A DNA stretch of 64,000 nt, from contig JAOTOM010003667.1 of assembly GCA_034440615.1 (NCBI GenBank), positions 62,001 through 126,000 of the forward strand, written 5' to 3'. Of the stretch, positions 1 through 11,000 are shown one piece after another. How positions within the stretch are numbered: position 1 is the stretch's first letter; each line of letters opens with the position of its first letter. The position numbers were made by a program, and so were the translations under genes. The DNA comes from Ashinkailepas kermadecensis (taxonomy: Eukaryota > Arthropoda > Thecostraca > Neolepadidae). Below the pieces are notes generated by a model. The model did not search any database and was not told the origin of the DNA. It was given only the letters and a program-made list of their open reading frames with translations.

Positions 1-2084
1 TGACGGCCAGCTGTAGCTGTCGCTCCATCGGCGGTGTACGTGAGGCACATGACCACATGGCGAAATCGTCAACATATAAGGATCGCCCAACGGTCGCAGG
101 AAGCGAGTCCCCAATATCGTTAATCATCACCCCGAAAAGGGTCACACTCAAGACACTCCCCTGTGGAACTCCGTTGTCTTGGATAAACCAATCCGAGAGG
201 CAGTTGCGGGCTCGTACACGAAAACAGCGATTTGCTAAGAAGTTTTGTAAAAAGGTGCCAAGTTGTCCTCGGATCCCATGCTTGTGGATCTCCAGCAGGA
301 TTCCCCTACGCCACGTGGTGTCGTAGGCCTTTTCGATGTCAAAGAACACAGCGCCTAGATGTCGCTTCCTCTTAAAAGCGAGGCGTACTTCGGTGTCCAG
401 TGTTAAAATATGGTCAATGGTACTCCTGTTTTTGCGAAAACCGCACTGCGTGTTCACGAAGATGTCATGTGTTTTCTAAAAACCATGACAGGCGTCCGTT
501 TACGAGTTTCTCCATTAGTTTACCTAATGCAGACGTCAGAGAGATTGGGCGATAATCTAAGGGGTCCAGGCCGCGTTTCCCAGATTTCAAGAGTGGGACC
601 ACTGTAGCGTGGCTCCACGATGGAGGGTACTCGCCATTCGTCCATATGTGGTTAAAAGTACATAAAAGCTCCGCGACCACAGAGGAAGGCAGGTGTCTCA
701 GCAGCTCATTGTGCACTTCATCGGGTCCTTCGGCAACACTACGCAACGAGTTAATTGCTGATTCCATCTCAGCCTGGGTAAGACAACCGTTGTACGACAG
801 GTGCTCTGGAGTGGAAAAGTAGATCGAAGTCGATTCACAGCGGGCTTTATGGCGCATAAATTGTGGGTCACCGTTGTCGGCGCGGCTAACGTCTGCGAGA
901 GCATGTCCAATCTCGTTGGCCACATCAATAGGGTGCGTCACCTCACGGCTACCAACCGTCAACGTGGGAAGCAGGCCTGCACTGAATCGACCAGAAATAC
1001 TCATGATGCGAGACCAAACCAATGAGGTTGGCGAAGATCGATTCAGTGAGCTAACATACTCACGCCATGAAACACTCTTGGCCTCCCGCATAGTGCGCCG
1101 GGCGCGGGCCCGAGCACGCCTAAACTCTATTAAGTTGACAGTGGTGCTGTTGCGATTAATGGCTCGAAACGCGCGTCTTCGAGCACGAATAGCGTCACGG
1201 CATTCCTCTGTCCACCACGGCACAGGGGTGCGTCGAGGAAATCCAGAGATCCTGGGGATACTTGAGGAGGCGCATTCCAACAGAAGTGCAGTGAATTCGG
1301 TCACTGGTAGTGGTAGAGACCTTGGTTCGGAGCGGAAAATGGCTTCAGCTTTCTCCTGAAATCTAACCTAGTCCGCTTTCTTAAAATTCCATCGCTGCGG
1401 GCGCGGGCCTAAAACTGAGCCGTCCAGGTAACTTAGCCATATTGGGAAATGATCGCTCCCCAATGGATCGGAGTCCACCACCCACTCGAGGCACTGAGTT
1501 AGCTGTGGGCTGACCAGGCTGAGATCTAAGGTGGAAGTGCTTCCGGAGGGTGTGGAGAAGTGTGTTCGTGTCCCTGTATTTAAAATGCAGAGCATTTCGT
1601 TAAGGATTAGAGATTCCCGATGGCGACCACGGGCGTTGATATTGTCGCATCCCCACAACGTGTGGTGAGCGTTAAAATCGCCCAAAAGTAAGATCAGTGG
1701 AGGCAGTTCAGAGACCAAGTTGACGAGTTCCACGGTGGGGAACACATTCCCTGGAGGCAGATATACGGAGCATATTGTTGTGGGTCGGTGGCCAAAAAGC
1801 ACTCGAGCGGCAACCGTTTGGAGTGTAGTACGCAGGGTTAACTTCCTCGTGGGGATGCTGTTGTGGACCGCCAGTAGCACTCCACCGTGTGCCAAAGCAT
1901 CAACCACCACATCCTTCCGAATTATCGAGTACCCACTCAGTGACACCATGTAGTCAGGTGAAAGCTTCGTTTCCTGGAGACATACCGCCACAGGGTCGTG
2001 TCGATTTAAAACCATCTGGAGGTCCTGGGCGTTAGTTCTAAAACCTCGACAGTTCCATTGTAAAACGGTTGATGTAAAGGTCAC
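1..2084 (-). pseudogene. LINE ORF2: endonuclease plus reverse transcriptase, broken
   Basis: The first part (2084-1371) is an endonuclease/exonuclease/phosphatase domain: it opens with LQWNCRGF, has a catalytic-type LLGDFNAHH and ends with GSDHFPI. An in-frame TAG at 1370-1368 follows FKKAD. The same frame then continues into the reverse transcriptase: DYRPISLTSALGKLMEKLV, then, after a one-base frame change near 465-485, QCGFRKNRST, a DIEKAYDTTWR block, GVPQGSVLS and the YVDD catalytic box near position 80-90. Motif order and spacing fit the I/Jockey superfamily. Two lesions plus window truncation make it a pseudogene. Exact clade is uncertain. Confidence 0.88.
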
Positions 2085-2206
2085 ATAAGTGTCTCGAATT
2101 TAAAAGTGGTAAGTCTGTTCATGCGTACAAACTTGCCCTGGCTCAGGACATCCAAGTTTCAGAGTTTAAAAAAAATATCACATGAATGACTAGTGCAATG
2201 AGCTGA

Positions 2207-2599
2207 TTAGGATCCACCAGTGTGGATACTAGCCTCCGCGGACGCAGAATGCGCTCGCTGACGGTTTCTTGGGCTTCCACCAGGGTGAGCAGTATCCGCC
2301 TGCTCTGGTACCGCAAATTCGACCTCTAAAGCACCGTCCTTCTGCTTTTCACATCTCATAATCTCACCGAACCTGTCGCATCCGTCCCGCCTTTGGAAGG
2401 GGAACAGGGACGCAAGACTCTTGCTAAATCCTCGGAAAACTAGCACACGAGGTACGGGAGTACCATACAAAGGGGAGCTCCGATCTCGGCGTATATGGGG
2501 GTTGGTCTGGCCCTCACGAGAGGGACCAGGGGTGTTTTTTTTTGTGTTGTGGATGCCATGCAGTGTGACTTGGTTTCCACTCATCGGGCGCCCCACCAC
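2207..2599 (-). pseudogene. possible LINE ORF1 (gag-like) remnant
   Basis: A 130-codon open frame lies directly 5' of ORF2 on the same strand, with a 122-bp gap. The middle part (around PRVLVFRGF and GALEVEF) is compatible with the RNA-binding region of an I-type ORF1, but no CCHC zinc knuckle is visible and the first third looks like translated UTR. The position argues for ORF1; the sequence alone does not prove it. Confidence 0.35.
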
Positions 2600-3409
2600 A
2601 TAGGGGCCCTACGGGGGGAGGGGACGCATGGGCCCCGAGGACGGGAGGACGCCAGGCGCCAGAGGACAAGCGACGCCGCCACCCGGCCGGGAGAGCGAGA
2701 CCACCCCGACCGGGATCCAGCGCCGCCCACCCCTTGACCCCTGCCGGCCAGGCCAGCAAGTACCGGGACGAAGCCCAGGCCCCCGACCCAAGGCGACAAG
2801 CCACTTGGTCCGTAGGGGGTCATACGAACACGCTCGCCCCTCCGGGATATCAGGACCAAAGAGGCGTGTTGGTCCTCCGTCGCAACTAGCACCGTACGAC
2901 GGGGGACCTCAGCCTCCAGGACTCCGTCAACCCCGGGGGCGGGCCGAGGGGGCGCAGCTACCCCGATAAAACTGAGCTGGTGGGTAGGACTAGGAAAGTT
3001 GCCCTACCTGCTCATAGTAGGGATAGTTTGTGTTGCAGGGCCAGGTGAAGGACATGGATGTTGAGATAAGATGGGCATTGGAATGGGAGCGTATGGATGG
3101 AAGGACGAGTGAGGCACTCTTCGTCTGACCCCTCCCCGGCTTCCTGGTGGTCTGGACGCCGGATCCTTGAGGCACGCAATCCCCCCCACCACGAAAAGGT
3201 GGTGCCTTGTCGGGGGAGGGCGAACGCGACGAATGCGGAAGTCGGGTGTATACGTGCAAGAATGTGGACGTGGTGGCAACCGGGCGTTACTGACTGCAAT
3301 GCGTGAAATTGGAGCATGTGGCATGTATTGCGTGGCTTGCACAGGTGCAACATTACAGTGCGACCTGACTTATTAAGGGATACCAGGAAAAACCTTTCAT
3401 CATGGGGAG
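2600..3409. other. GC-rich stretch upstream of the LINE, no gene seen
   Basis: GC-rich DNA (about 2600-2970), then mixed sequence. Several open frames exist on both strands but they are overlapping and proline, glycine and arginine rich, as expected from composition. The GC-rich part may be the 5' UTR or promoter of the LINE that reads leftwards from here. Confidence 0.4.
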
Positions 3410-3714
3410 GGGTTGAAATCTGGTGACGTAGAACCGATGGTGGTATGCCTCCTCCACAGGAAAATTATGTTTTTGTTAATCATTCCAATTAAAAAATGAA
3501 CCCGTTTTAAAAAATAGTGGTCGAAATGCGGTGACTCCAAAAAATGTAGGTAATTTAGGTTGGACACCCTCCCAATCCGTTTCCCCCTGACGCAAATACT
3601 AGGTACCTCTCTGGGGGAGAGGGGAGTAGGGTGGGTGGGTGGGGGCGCCGAAAGTCACCCCCCCTCACACCCAAAAACAAACAAACAAACAAACGGTGGG
3701 CTAGATCTGCCAGT
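3410..3714 (+). repeat. DNA-transposon-like repeat, right-end copy A
   Basis: Matches 5088-5345 in order: CACAGGAAAATTATG, a run near AAATAGTGGT, a G-rich run then CGCCGAAAG, a C-rich run, and GGTGGGCTAGATCTGCCAGTG at the end. It appears to be the right half of the element seen complete at 4653-5345. A short (AAAC)n and a (GT)n lie at or next to its end. Confidence 0.6.
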
Positions 3715-3900
3715 GTGTGTGTGTGTGTGCTAAGCATACACGTATGTATGTGCATATGCAATATGCATGCATGTGCAGTCATGGGAGTCATATGGGCTGT
3801 CATGTATAGTCATTGGAGTCATGTGGGTTGTCATGTACTCATGTAGTTATGGGAGTCATATGAGTTGTCATGTAGACATGTAGCCATTGGAGTCATACAT
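3715..3900. repeat. GT microsatellite and diverged tandem repeat
   Basis: A short (GT)n at 3715-3730 is followed by about four imperfect units of roughly 35 bp containing GGAGTCATATG and TTGTCATGTA between about 3778 and 3898. Non-coding. Confidence 0.6.
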
Positions 3901-4138
3901 GCAATTCGTATGTGCATCGGAAATGTGCATGAGCATCGAACAACCATTCAGCCACGACTCCTCCCGCAACCCTTCTGACGAGATCGTGTTGAGCTGGATG
4001 GAGTTGAAGGAGCCAAAGTAAAATGCATTAATATTAGGCTAGCCCACTACCATTTCGCTGTCAACCATCTAGCATTTATTATTTTAGCCTTAAGCTTTTG
4101 GGGGATGGAGTCATGTGCCACCTTTTGATACTACCTAC
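3901..4138. other. unassigned AT-rich spacer
   Basis: No open frame, repeat or RNA signature recognised. Confidence 0.5.
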
Positions 4139-4500
4139 GGCCACTCTGGCGGATCCAGGGGGGGGGGAATTCCGGCCATGCCCCCCAAAAAAAGCGCTTC
4201 AAAGTGGGGCCATAGTGTCTTTTGCCCCCCCAAAAAAAAAAAAAAAAAAAAAAACAATAAAAGTAAACTAAATTAAAATGCAGTAACTTTTGCTGAGGTA
4301 AAAAAAATAGCTTTCCGGGTGAAATAATCTCCAATTTTAAAGGTATTTTGTTATGATTGCTTGGAAGCCCAATATGGTATCACAGTAGATTCTGACGCAT
4401 CGAGGGTTCTATGCTGTTGAAGTTCTGCTTACAGCAAGAGATGACGAAATCAGCAGTTTCATGATTCCTTCGTTAGATAGGTTCATGAAGTTCGTTTAGC
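4139..4500 (+). repeat. DNA-transposon-like repeat, left-end copy
   Basis: Shares an ordered set of blocks with 4653-4985: TGGCGGATCCAGG, a G-run, ATTCCGGCCATG, GGGGCCATAGTGTCTTTTG, AAATGCAGTAAC, CTCCAATTTTAAAGGTAT, GCATCGAGGGTTCTATGCTG and TTCTGCTTACAGCAAGAG. The two copies lie about 515 bp apart in the same orientation. No coding potential. Confidence 0.7.
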
Positions 4501-4652
4501 AAGTAACGGGCAAGCGGACCCAGTGAGCCAGATTTCGAAAGCGGAATTTGAACAGGATGTTTTGTGCGAGTGACCAGTTGAGCCCAGTTGAGCAGCATGT
4601 TTCGATGTTGGTGTTGGGGTTGCTAAGATGAAGAGACAGGCTACATTCACTA

Positions 4653-5345
4653 GCGGATCCAGGGAGGGGACATTCCGGCCATGGCTCCCCCGAAGCGCTT
4701 AAAAGGGGGGCCATAGTGTCTTTTGGCCCCCCGAAACCAACAGAAGTAAACTGAATTAAAATGCAGTAACCTTTGCCGAGGTGAAAAAATATCGTCCGGA
4801 TGAAAGAATCTCCAATTTTAAAGGTATTTTTTTTACATTGCGTGTGAAGAAAATATACGACCTTATATATAGCCAATATATAGTTTGGAAGCCAATATGG
4901 TAGCATAGTACATTCTGACACGCATCGAGGGTTCTATGCTGCTCAAGTTCTGCTTACAGCAAGAGTTGACAAAATCGGATCTGCCAATGTGTACACGTGC
5001 ACGAACGTTGACGTGGTACAAGACGTTGAACGTGAACGTGAACATGAACGTTTTGGTAAACAAGAACAAAAATCCCGTAACTTAGAAGCGGTGGAGGTAG
5101 GCTGGGGCCCCTACACAGGAAATTATGTTTCATTAATTATTATTGTAAAAAATGGGTCCATTTGACAAATAGTGGTAGAAATCCGATGCTTTTAACCAAA
5201 AGTAGTGGGAGAATGGGCAAACTCCAAATCCCTTCGATCCCTCCTCTGATGCAATTCCTAAGTACGCCACTGGGGGGGGGGGGGCTGACGCCGAAAACCG
5301 AAAGTTGGTCCCCCCCCCAAACCGGTGGGCTAGATCCCCCAGTGC
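4653..5345 (+). mobile_element. non-autonomous TIR element, about 690 bp
   Basis: The left end begins CACTAGCGGATCCAG; the right end finishes CTAGATCCCCCAGTG, whose reverse complement CACTGGGGGATCTAG matches the left end with a few changes, so the ends are inverted repeats. The left half is repeated at 4139-4500 and the right half at 3410-3714, which shows the two halves belong to one repeat family. No transposase frame is present. I did not find a convincing target duplication, so the superfamily is open. Confidence 0.55.
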
Positions 5346-5720
5346 CTACGGCATTCTATATTGTTAGTTGCATTTGTTCTAATACCGGGTGTCATACGTG
5401 CTTGTTTTCTATCTGTTAGCCGGCAGTGCCGCGAATTCGGTGTTTATTTCGTGGGTTAACGCGAGGTTTCTCGCGGTCGTTGGATAAGAGAGCTTCTGAT
5501 CATGAATGGCGTAATTGCCACTAACTACCAACACGCAGCAGCCAGCGAGAGAAGCGGTGTGGACAATTACCTCGTTGCCCGCACGGCAGCCCCTCGGCGC
5601 TCTTCGACGAGAGTAGGCTAAATGCCGGCACCCTGACAAAATCAACTCTCTTGCCAACCCTCCCCCACACCAAACAGAAATTATCTTAGGGAGTAAAACA
5701 AACTAAGATCATGAAAGCCG
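5346..5720. other. GC-richer island of unknown nature
   Basis: 5406-5660 differs in composition from its neighbours and holds an 82-codon open frame on the minus strand (5657-5409) with no recognised domain. It could be a fragment of a repeat or of an exon. Confidence 0.3.
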
Positions 5721-6943
5721 TCTCAACCACCTGGGAGAACCCCCCACCCCCCTGACGTCACATACTTTTATATAGAACTCCCGCAATGCAAATGTACACT
5801 CGCCTTGAATTTGCTCACAAAGCCCATTCATTTTGAAGGCGACGCAAATGACCTTTATGGTTCGGCACGACTCCAAGCACACTTCCCCACGGCGGCGTAC
5901 CTTAAAAATGTTCCATATTCCCTGCATGGCATAGAGTTGTTCGGTACATAAATTGAGTCGAAATTGCCCTGCTGGTGGAAATCTCGTTCTCGGTCAGCAC
6001 CCCCACATTGAGGTGCTCAGTTAATTTTTGCACTACCATTGCTCCACTGGCGCTGTGCTTCCGCCAAGAATATCCAACATCCAACCCACCCACAAAAGCT
6101 GTCATTACAAGAGCCAGCATTCTGCCTGACCACGCCCAGTTCGGCTCCGAATTCTACGCCCACGAGCTTCTCTTCTCAGCTCAGCACGAGCTTCACTTCT
6201 CTTCAGTGTTAGCACAACCTGTCTCGGATACCTCTCTTGGCGATCGTGTTGCAGAACTACATTTTCACATTTATTATCTCAAATGCACTATCGATTCATT
6301 CGACCACTTGAAGCGGCGGTTGTAACTCGCTTAAAAGAGGGCACCGCGTCCCGGTTCTGCGCCCGGACAGCTCTACTCCCAAACATTAAAACCACTTTGT
6401 ACTTCAGTGTCAAGAGAAAACAACACTCGGCGAGTGCGCGGCACCGCCGCACTCACCAGTTCCCACACAACCACGGGACGGCGCCGCCGACGTGCCCGAG
6501 CGAGACGGCACCGCGCGCGCCACCAACGTCTGCGCACGGCGAGAAAAGGTAATAGCAAAACAACTGTACGCAGCTTCACTCTGCCACCCACTCTCTCTCT
6601 CGGTTCAGAACGCAATGCATAACAAAACAGGAAACTGAAGTGCAGTTTGCAAGAGAACATAAATGGAATTAAGATCGACTCCACGCATTCATGGTATGTA
6701 TAATATTTACAAATTTACAATTCAAAATACGTCGGCATCCGACATCACAATCTGCTGCTGTAAGATGATCGCCCACCGCCCAGGTTTTGTACATACGATA
6801 TAAAAAATACTGATTCACTTTTGCTGTTCAGAAAATACTGAGCGCAAGTTTGGCCAGCGGGTGGCGACTCAGAGTAGCGACTGTGGCGCCGGTGGGCCGG
6901 TGATCAGTTACAGCAGCAGGGCACAGGCAGCAACATCGGGCAG
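5721..6943 (-). other. 3' flank and possible 3' UTR of the upSET gene
   Basis: This region lies downstream of the predicted stop codon at 6944. No exon with a fitting acceptor was found. An AATAAA hexamer on the minus strand (6275-6270) is a possible polyadenylation signal, about 670 bases past the stop. Small GC-rich open frames at 6370-6690 lie on both strands and look compositional. Confidence 0.35.
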
Positions 6944-8004
6944 TCAGTGCGCGGGCGGCGGCCGGACGCAGCCGTACCGCGGCGGCGGTACAGCCGGCAC
7001 GGCTGCTGGCGCGGCCATGGGCACAGCAGCCGGCACAGGCGCCGGTACGGGCAGCGGCACGGGCAGCGGCACGGGCAGCGGCACGCCAGCCGAAGGCGGC
7101 GGCGGCGCGGCGAACTGCAGCGCGGCCGGCACCAGTCGACCGTTAACCCGACCGGCGGCCGCCTGCAGACGCACCGGCGGAAACACGCCGCCGCGGAAGG
7201 CGGGCGGCGCGCCCAGCCGCGGCGGCGGAGGCGGACACGTCGGCAACCCGTTGGGCAGCGCGTGGCGCGAGCCGGCCGCGAACGGTGAGCGCGGCTTGAG
7301 CGCGGCGGTTGCGGCGGCGGCCGGCGGCGCGGGCGGCCGCAGTGTCCTGCCCGCCAGTGGCGGCTTCCCCGCAGGGATCCGCATCGGCGCCGACATGGAC
7401 GACGGCGGCGAGCGGGGAGGTGGAGGCGGCGGAGGCGGCGGAGGCGGCGGTGGCGGTGGCGGAGGCGGGGGCGGCGGCGGAGGGGGAGAGTCTCGGGCAG
7501 CACGACGTCCCAATCGAGACCGCACCGGAGCCGGTGGCACGGGCGGCGGCACTGGCATCGGCACCGGGCCCGCACTCGCCGACCGCCGGTACGTGGCGGC
7601 AGCGGGCGGCCGGGGCGGCGCAGCTGCCGGAGGCGAGCCGTCTCGGCCGACCGTGTGGCGCGCGCTGGGCACACCCATTGCTGAGTGCGAGGGCGGCACC
7701 GGCGCCAACGCCTCTTTCGCCCTCTTCCTGTGCGGCAGCGACGGTGGCGACGACGACAGCTGCAGCTGCGGCAGCGCCGGCCGCGCCTGTTCGTCCACCT
7801 TGAGTCCGAACTCGCGTCGCAGGCGTTCGGTCAGGTTTTCCCGCTGCTGCTCCAGCATGGTCGGCGCAGCGTTCCAGCGCACGTTCGACAGCTTCGGTGC
7901 CAGAGGACTGTCAGCGGACGGCGGTGACGGAGGCGAGGGTGGCGACGGCGGCGGTGACATTGGACTTTTCTCGGCACTTCCCTCGGAGGCCACACTGGAC
8001 TCTG
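6944..8004 (-). CDS. upSET: upSET exon 10 (predicted terminal exon), Pro-rich
   Basis: A CAGCAG tandem acceptor gives two in-phase starts, 8004 or 8001, differing by one residue. The exon codes [52 protein letters not shown] (a likely helix), a basic patch, then Pro-rich sequence with about 25 prolines in a row, and ends RPPPAH with TGA at 6946-6944. KMT2E also ends in Pro-rich sequence. I cannot exclude a further small exon, but no convincing one was seen downstream. Confidence 0.75.
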
Positions 8005-11000
8005 CTGGCATCAATACGAGGTTGATATAATGAATGACCGCATGATTAAGTTGTAGAACATAATTCGTATGTTACAAAAAGCTCAGTCGGCGGATACATT
8101 CCCGTGTCACGCACAACAGTAACCCATTAACCCAGGTTAGCCTGAAAGCCGAAAAAACTAGTTCTTGACGAGGAAGCCGACATGGTGAAAATACTCCACG
8201 TGTACTCCACGACCAAGGGAGAATACAGTACCCATTTCCTCCTAGTGTTAGTATCGGTGGCAACTGTCACCGGAGTGGTCTGGAGGCAACTAGGCGGTTA
8301 CCAATCCTAAGGGATACAAAGTGTGTGCCCCGCATCAGGAAATAAACCCAACGAACTCTCACCCTGTCGGCTATCGGTTTGAATCCCAGCCAGCATTGCC
8401 GACCATGTTTTCCCCCCTGAACAGTGCGGCAGGGCGATACCCTGCCGCTCTGTGTGGCAGCACTCCCACCTGAGTCGGTGTCGGGAGCTGTGGCGGCGGC
8501 TGCGGTAACGGTGGCGGTCGGCTCAGGAGGCTCGGGTGGCCGTGCAGTGGGCTCGGCCGCCCCTGGCTCCGGCGGCGCCGACTCGGCCCGCTCGCGGACG
8601 GCCGGCAGCGGCGCCGGCGCCGCCTTCTTGCGGCTGCGGTAGTCCTGCAGACTGAGGCGGCGTTTGACCACGGCCGGTCGCGGCGGTGGCTCGGGCGGCA
8701 CGGGCGGCTTGTCCGGTGTGCTGACCGCCGTAACCGTTGGCTGGACGGCGCACGCTTCCGGCTTGGGAGGCGGTGGTGGCGACGCGTCGGCGCAGGCGCC
8801 GGAAGCCGACGGACGGCGACTCCCCGGCGACGGCACGCACGCAGACCAGACATGTGCAGTCGGTGCTGGAGCGGACGGATCCGCTTTGACTGCCACCAGT
8901 GGCATGGCGGAGTTAATGCTGGCGGACGGGGCCGACGGGTCCATCTTGACGGGTGAAGTCGGAGCATTATCGCTGGCAACGTTGGCGACCGAAGAGTCGT
9001 GCTCAACCTTCACGGGCGATGTTAGTAAGCGAACATTTTTAGCCGGAAGCGAGCAGATGGCTTCACATTTCAAGGGTGACGTCTGCTTAATGACGCTCCC
9101 GCCAAAGAACGGAGAGATGCTTTCCATCCGTTCAGCAGACATCAGCACATCGATAGTCGTACTCGACGGCGGGCCACTGTGGTCCGCCTTGACGGGAGAC
9201 GACAGGCTCGCGCTGACGTCGGGGAACGGCAAAATGTGCTCCGTCTTAACAGGCGATCTCTCGGCGTGCCCACGTGCGCTGGGAGTCGGTACATCCGGCA
9301 CCGCTGGTACATCCGATACATCCGGTAGCGCCGGCTCCACCGGCTCAGCCTCCACGGGTGACCTTGTGGCAGTGCCGGCCGCATCAAGTTGGCTCCACAG
9401 TGGCCGCGTGCGGTCGGCTTGCTGGGGCGACGTAGAAGGCCGGCCGCTTGGCAAGCGCGCGCCGACGTCCGTCTCCGGCGAAGACAGCCCGGCGCCGACG
9501 TACGCTGCCGTCACACTGTCCGGACCACAGCCGCCCCACCGGGATGGAGTGGCGTGCAGGTCGACGGGCGCGTGCTGCGGCTGGCGCCGCGCCGGCAGCG
9601 ACAGCACCATCTCGGCGCCGAGAGGCGACCGGCTGCCGTCCGTCCGAACCGGCAGCGGCTCGAACTCCCACTTGTGCGGCGACGCCAACGTGGCCGGCGG
9701 CGAGCCGGCCCCGCGCACCGACGGCGCGCGCGCGTCCAGCGTCCACTCGACGCACTCGGGGGCGCGGTTTGTACTGAGCGCGGACGGCGGCGGCAGACCG
9801 TTGGAGGCCAGCGGCGACTGGGGTTCGGCGGCCGGCAGCGGCAGCGGCAGCGGCAGCGGCAGCGGCAGCGGCAGCGGCAGCGGCAGCGGCAGCGGCAGCG
9901 GCGCAGGGGCCGGCGTCAGCGGAGACGTTGGCGTCACGTCGCACGAGATGGAACTGCGCGCCAGACGGCGCTTCTTCAGCGGCGTGAAGTAGTCGGTGGT
10001 ATGGTCGGCGGAGCCCGGCGACTCTGCGACACCGCTGCAGTCAGTGGCCAACCCACACCACGACACTCGCACCAGGACAAACCAGCCCCTCACAGTCGCT
10101 ACCGTCAGTGGCCAACTCACACCAGGACAAACCAGCCCTTCCCAGTGTTGCTCCCGCTCATGTCCACGACTCACATTGCACCACATAAAGCATCCTGCCC
10201 CGGCTAATGCACTCATCACGCCATTAAGATTATTGGCACATCCTACACCCCTCGATTGACAATTGAAACTAACCTTGCGACACGGTATGATCTAGGTGCA
10301 CGACATACATGCAATGAGTCGGCAAATATCGATTGAGGCTTGTTCTGGTTCGAAAAACGAGGTGAAACCGAAAGAGTGGCTCAGACACTCCCAAACCGAT
10401 ACAAAACTAACTTCCGGTGCACCATGCACATAGTATTTCTTCTTTGTGCACATGTCTTTCCTCATCAGTGAACATTATGCTCCACTATCAGAGGCATCAT
10501 TAAAGCATGTCCGAATGTGTCAGTAACGCATCAGGTGGAAAAAGATCAAATTGTCTCATCTGTTAGCTTATTAAGATTTGATATCAAAATGCCCGTAGCC
10601 GAGGTTCATTGACACTTAAATATTTTCCGATCAAGGAGTTATCACGCATTTCTAATTCGGCGCATGTGTGGAAGAAGACACACAGACGTCTACAAACTCG
10701 AAATATTTGACAGCCAACCATGTCAGAGTTCGGCCAGTGTTACAGTTTCACACACTTTGCTGTCCCGTTGTAGCGTGCGGCACCGGGTGACGAGTCACGA
10801 TCGGCACACACTCACCGGGTCGACTGCCGGGGCTCTGGCAGGCGGCGACTCCGTTCGGCACGGGCTCGCCCTCCTCGCTGATGGCCTGTCGCAGCCAGCG
10901 CTTCTTGGCCGAGCCACCCAGGTGGCCGACCGGCCAGCTGGGCGCCGCCGCCGCCGTCTGCACGCTAAGACTGGCGCGCCGCTGCACGGGCGGCGAGCGG

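Larger units (their letters stand above)
1..2599 (-). mobile_element. I/Jockey-like non-LTR retrotransposon, 3' part beyond the window
   Basis: Read on the minus strand, this stretch gives an ORF1-like frame (2599-2207), then an APE-type endonuclease and a reverse transcriptase in one ORF2 (2084-1). This is the usual layout of the I/Jockey group of LINEs. The RT runs into position 1, so its end, any RNase H and the 3' tail lie outside the window. ORF2 carries a stop and a frameshift, so this copy is dead. The 5' end is not clear: GC-rich DNA up to about 3.0 kb may be 5' UTR. I could not see target-site duplications because one end is missing. Confidence 0.88.

Noticed and set aside
6861..8030. 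Long plus-strand frame (389 codons, Gly/Ala-rich) opposite exon 10
   Set aside because: GC-rich exon DNA lacks stops on both strands; the minus strand has the acceptor, phase fit and family context, while the plus strand has only low-complexity sequence.
8664..9992. Plus-strand frame of 442 codons opposite exon 9
   Set aside because: Shadow of the minus-strand exon, which carries TPLKKRR and SLQDYR family motifs.
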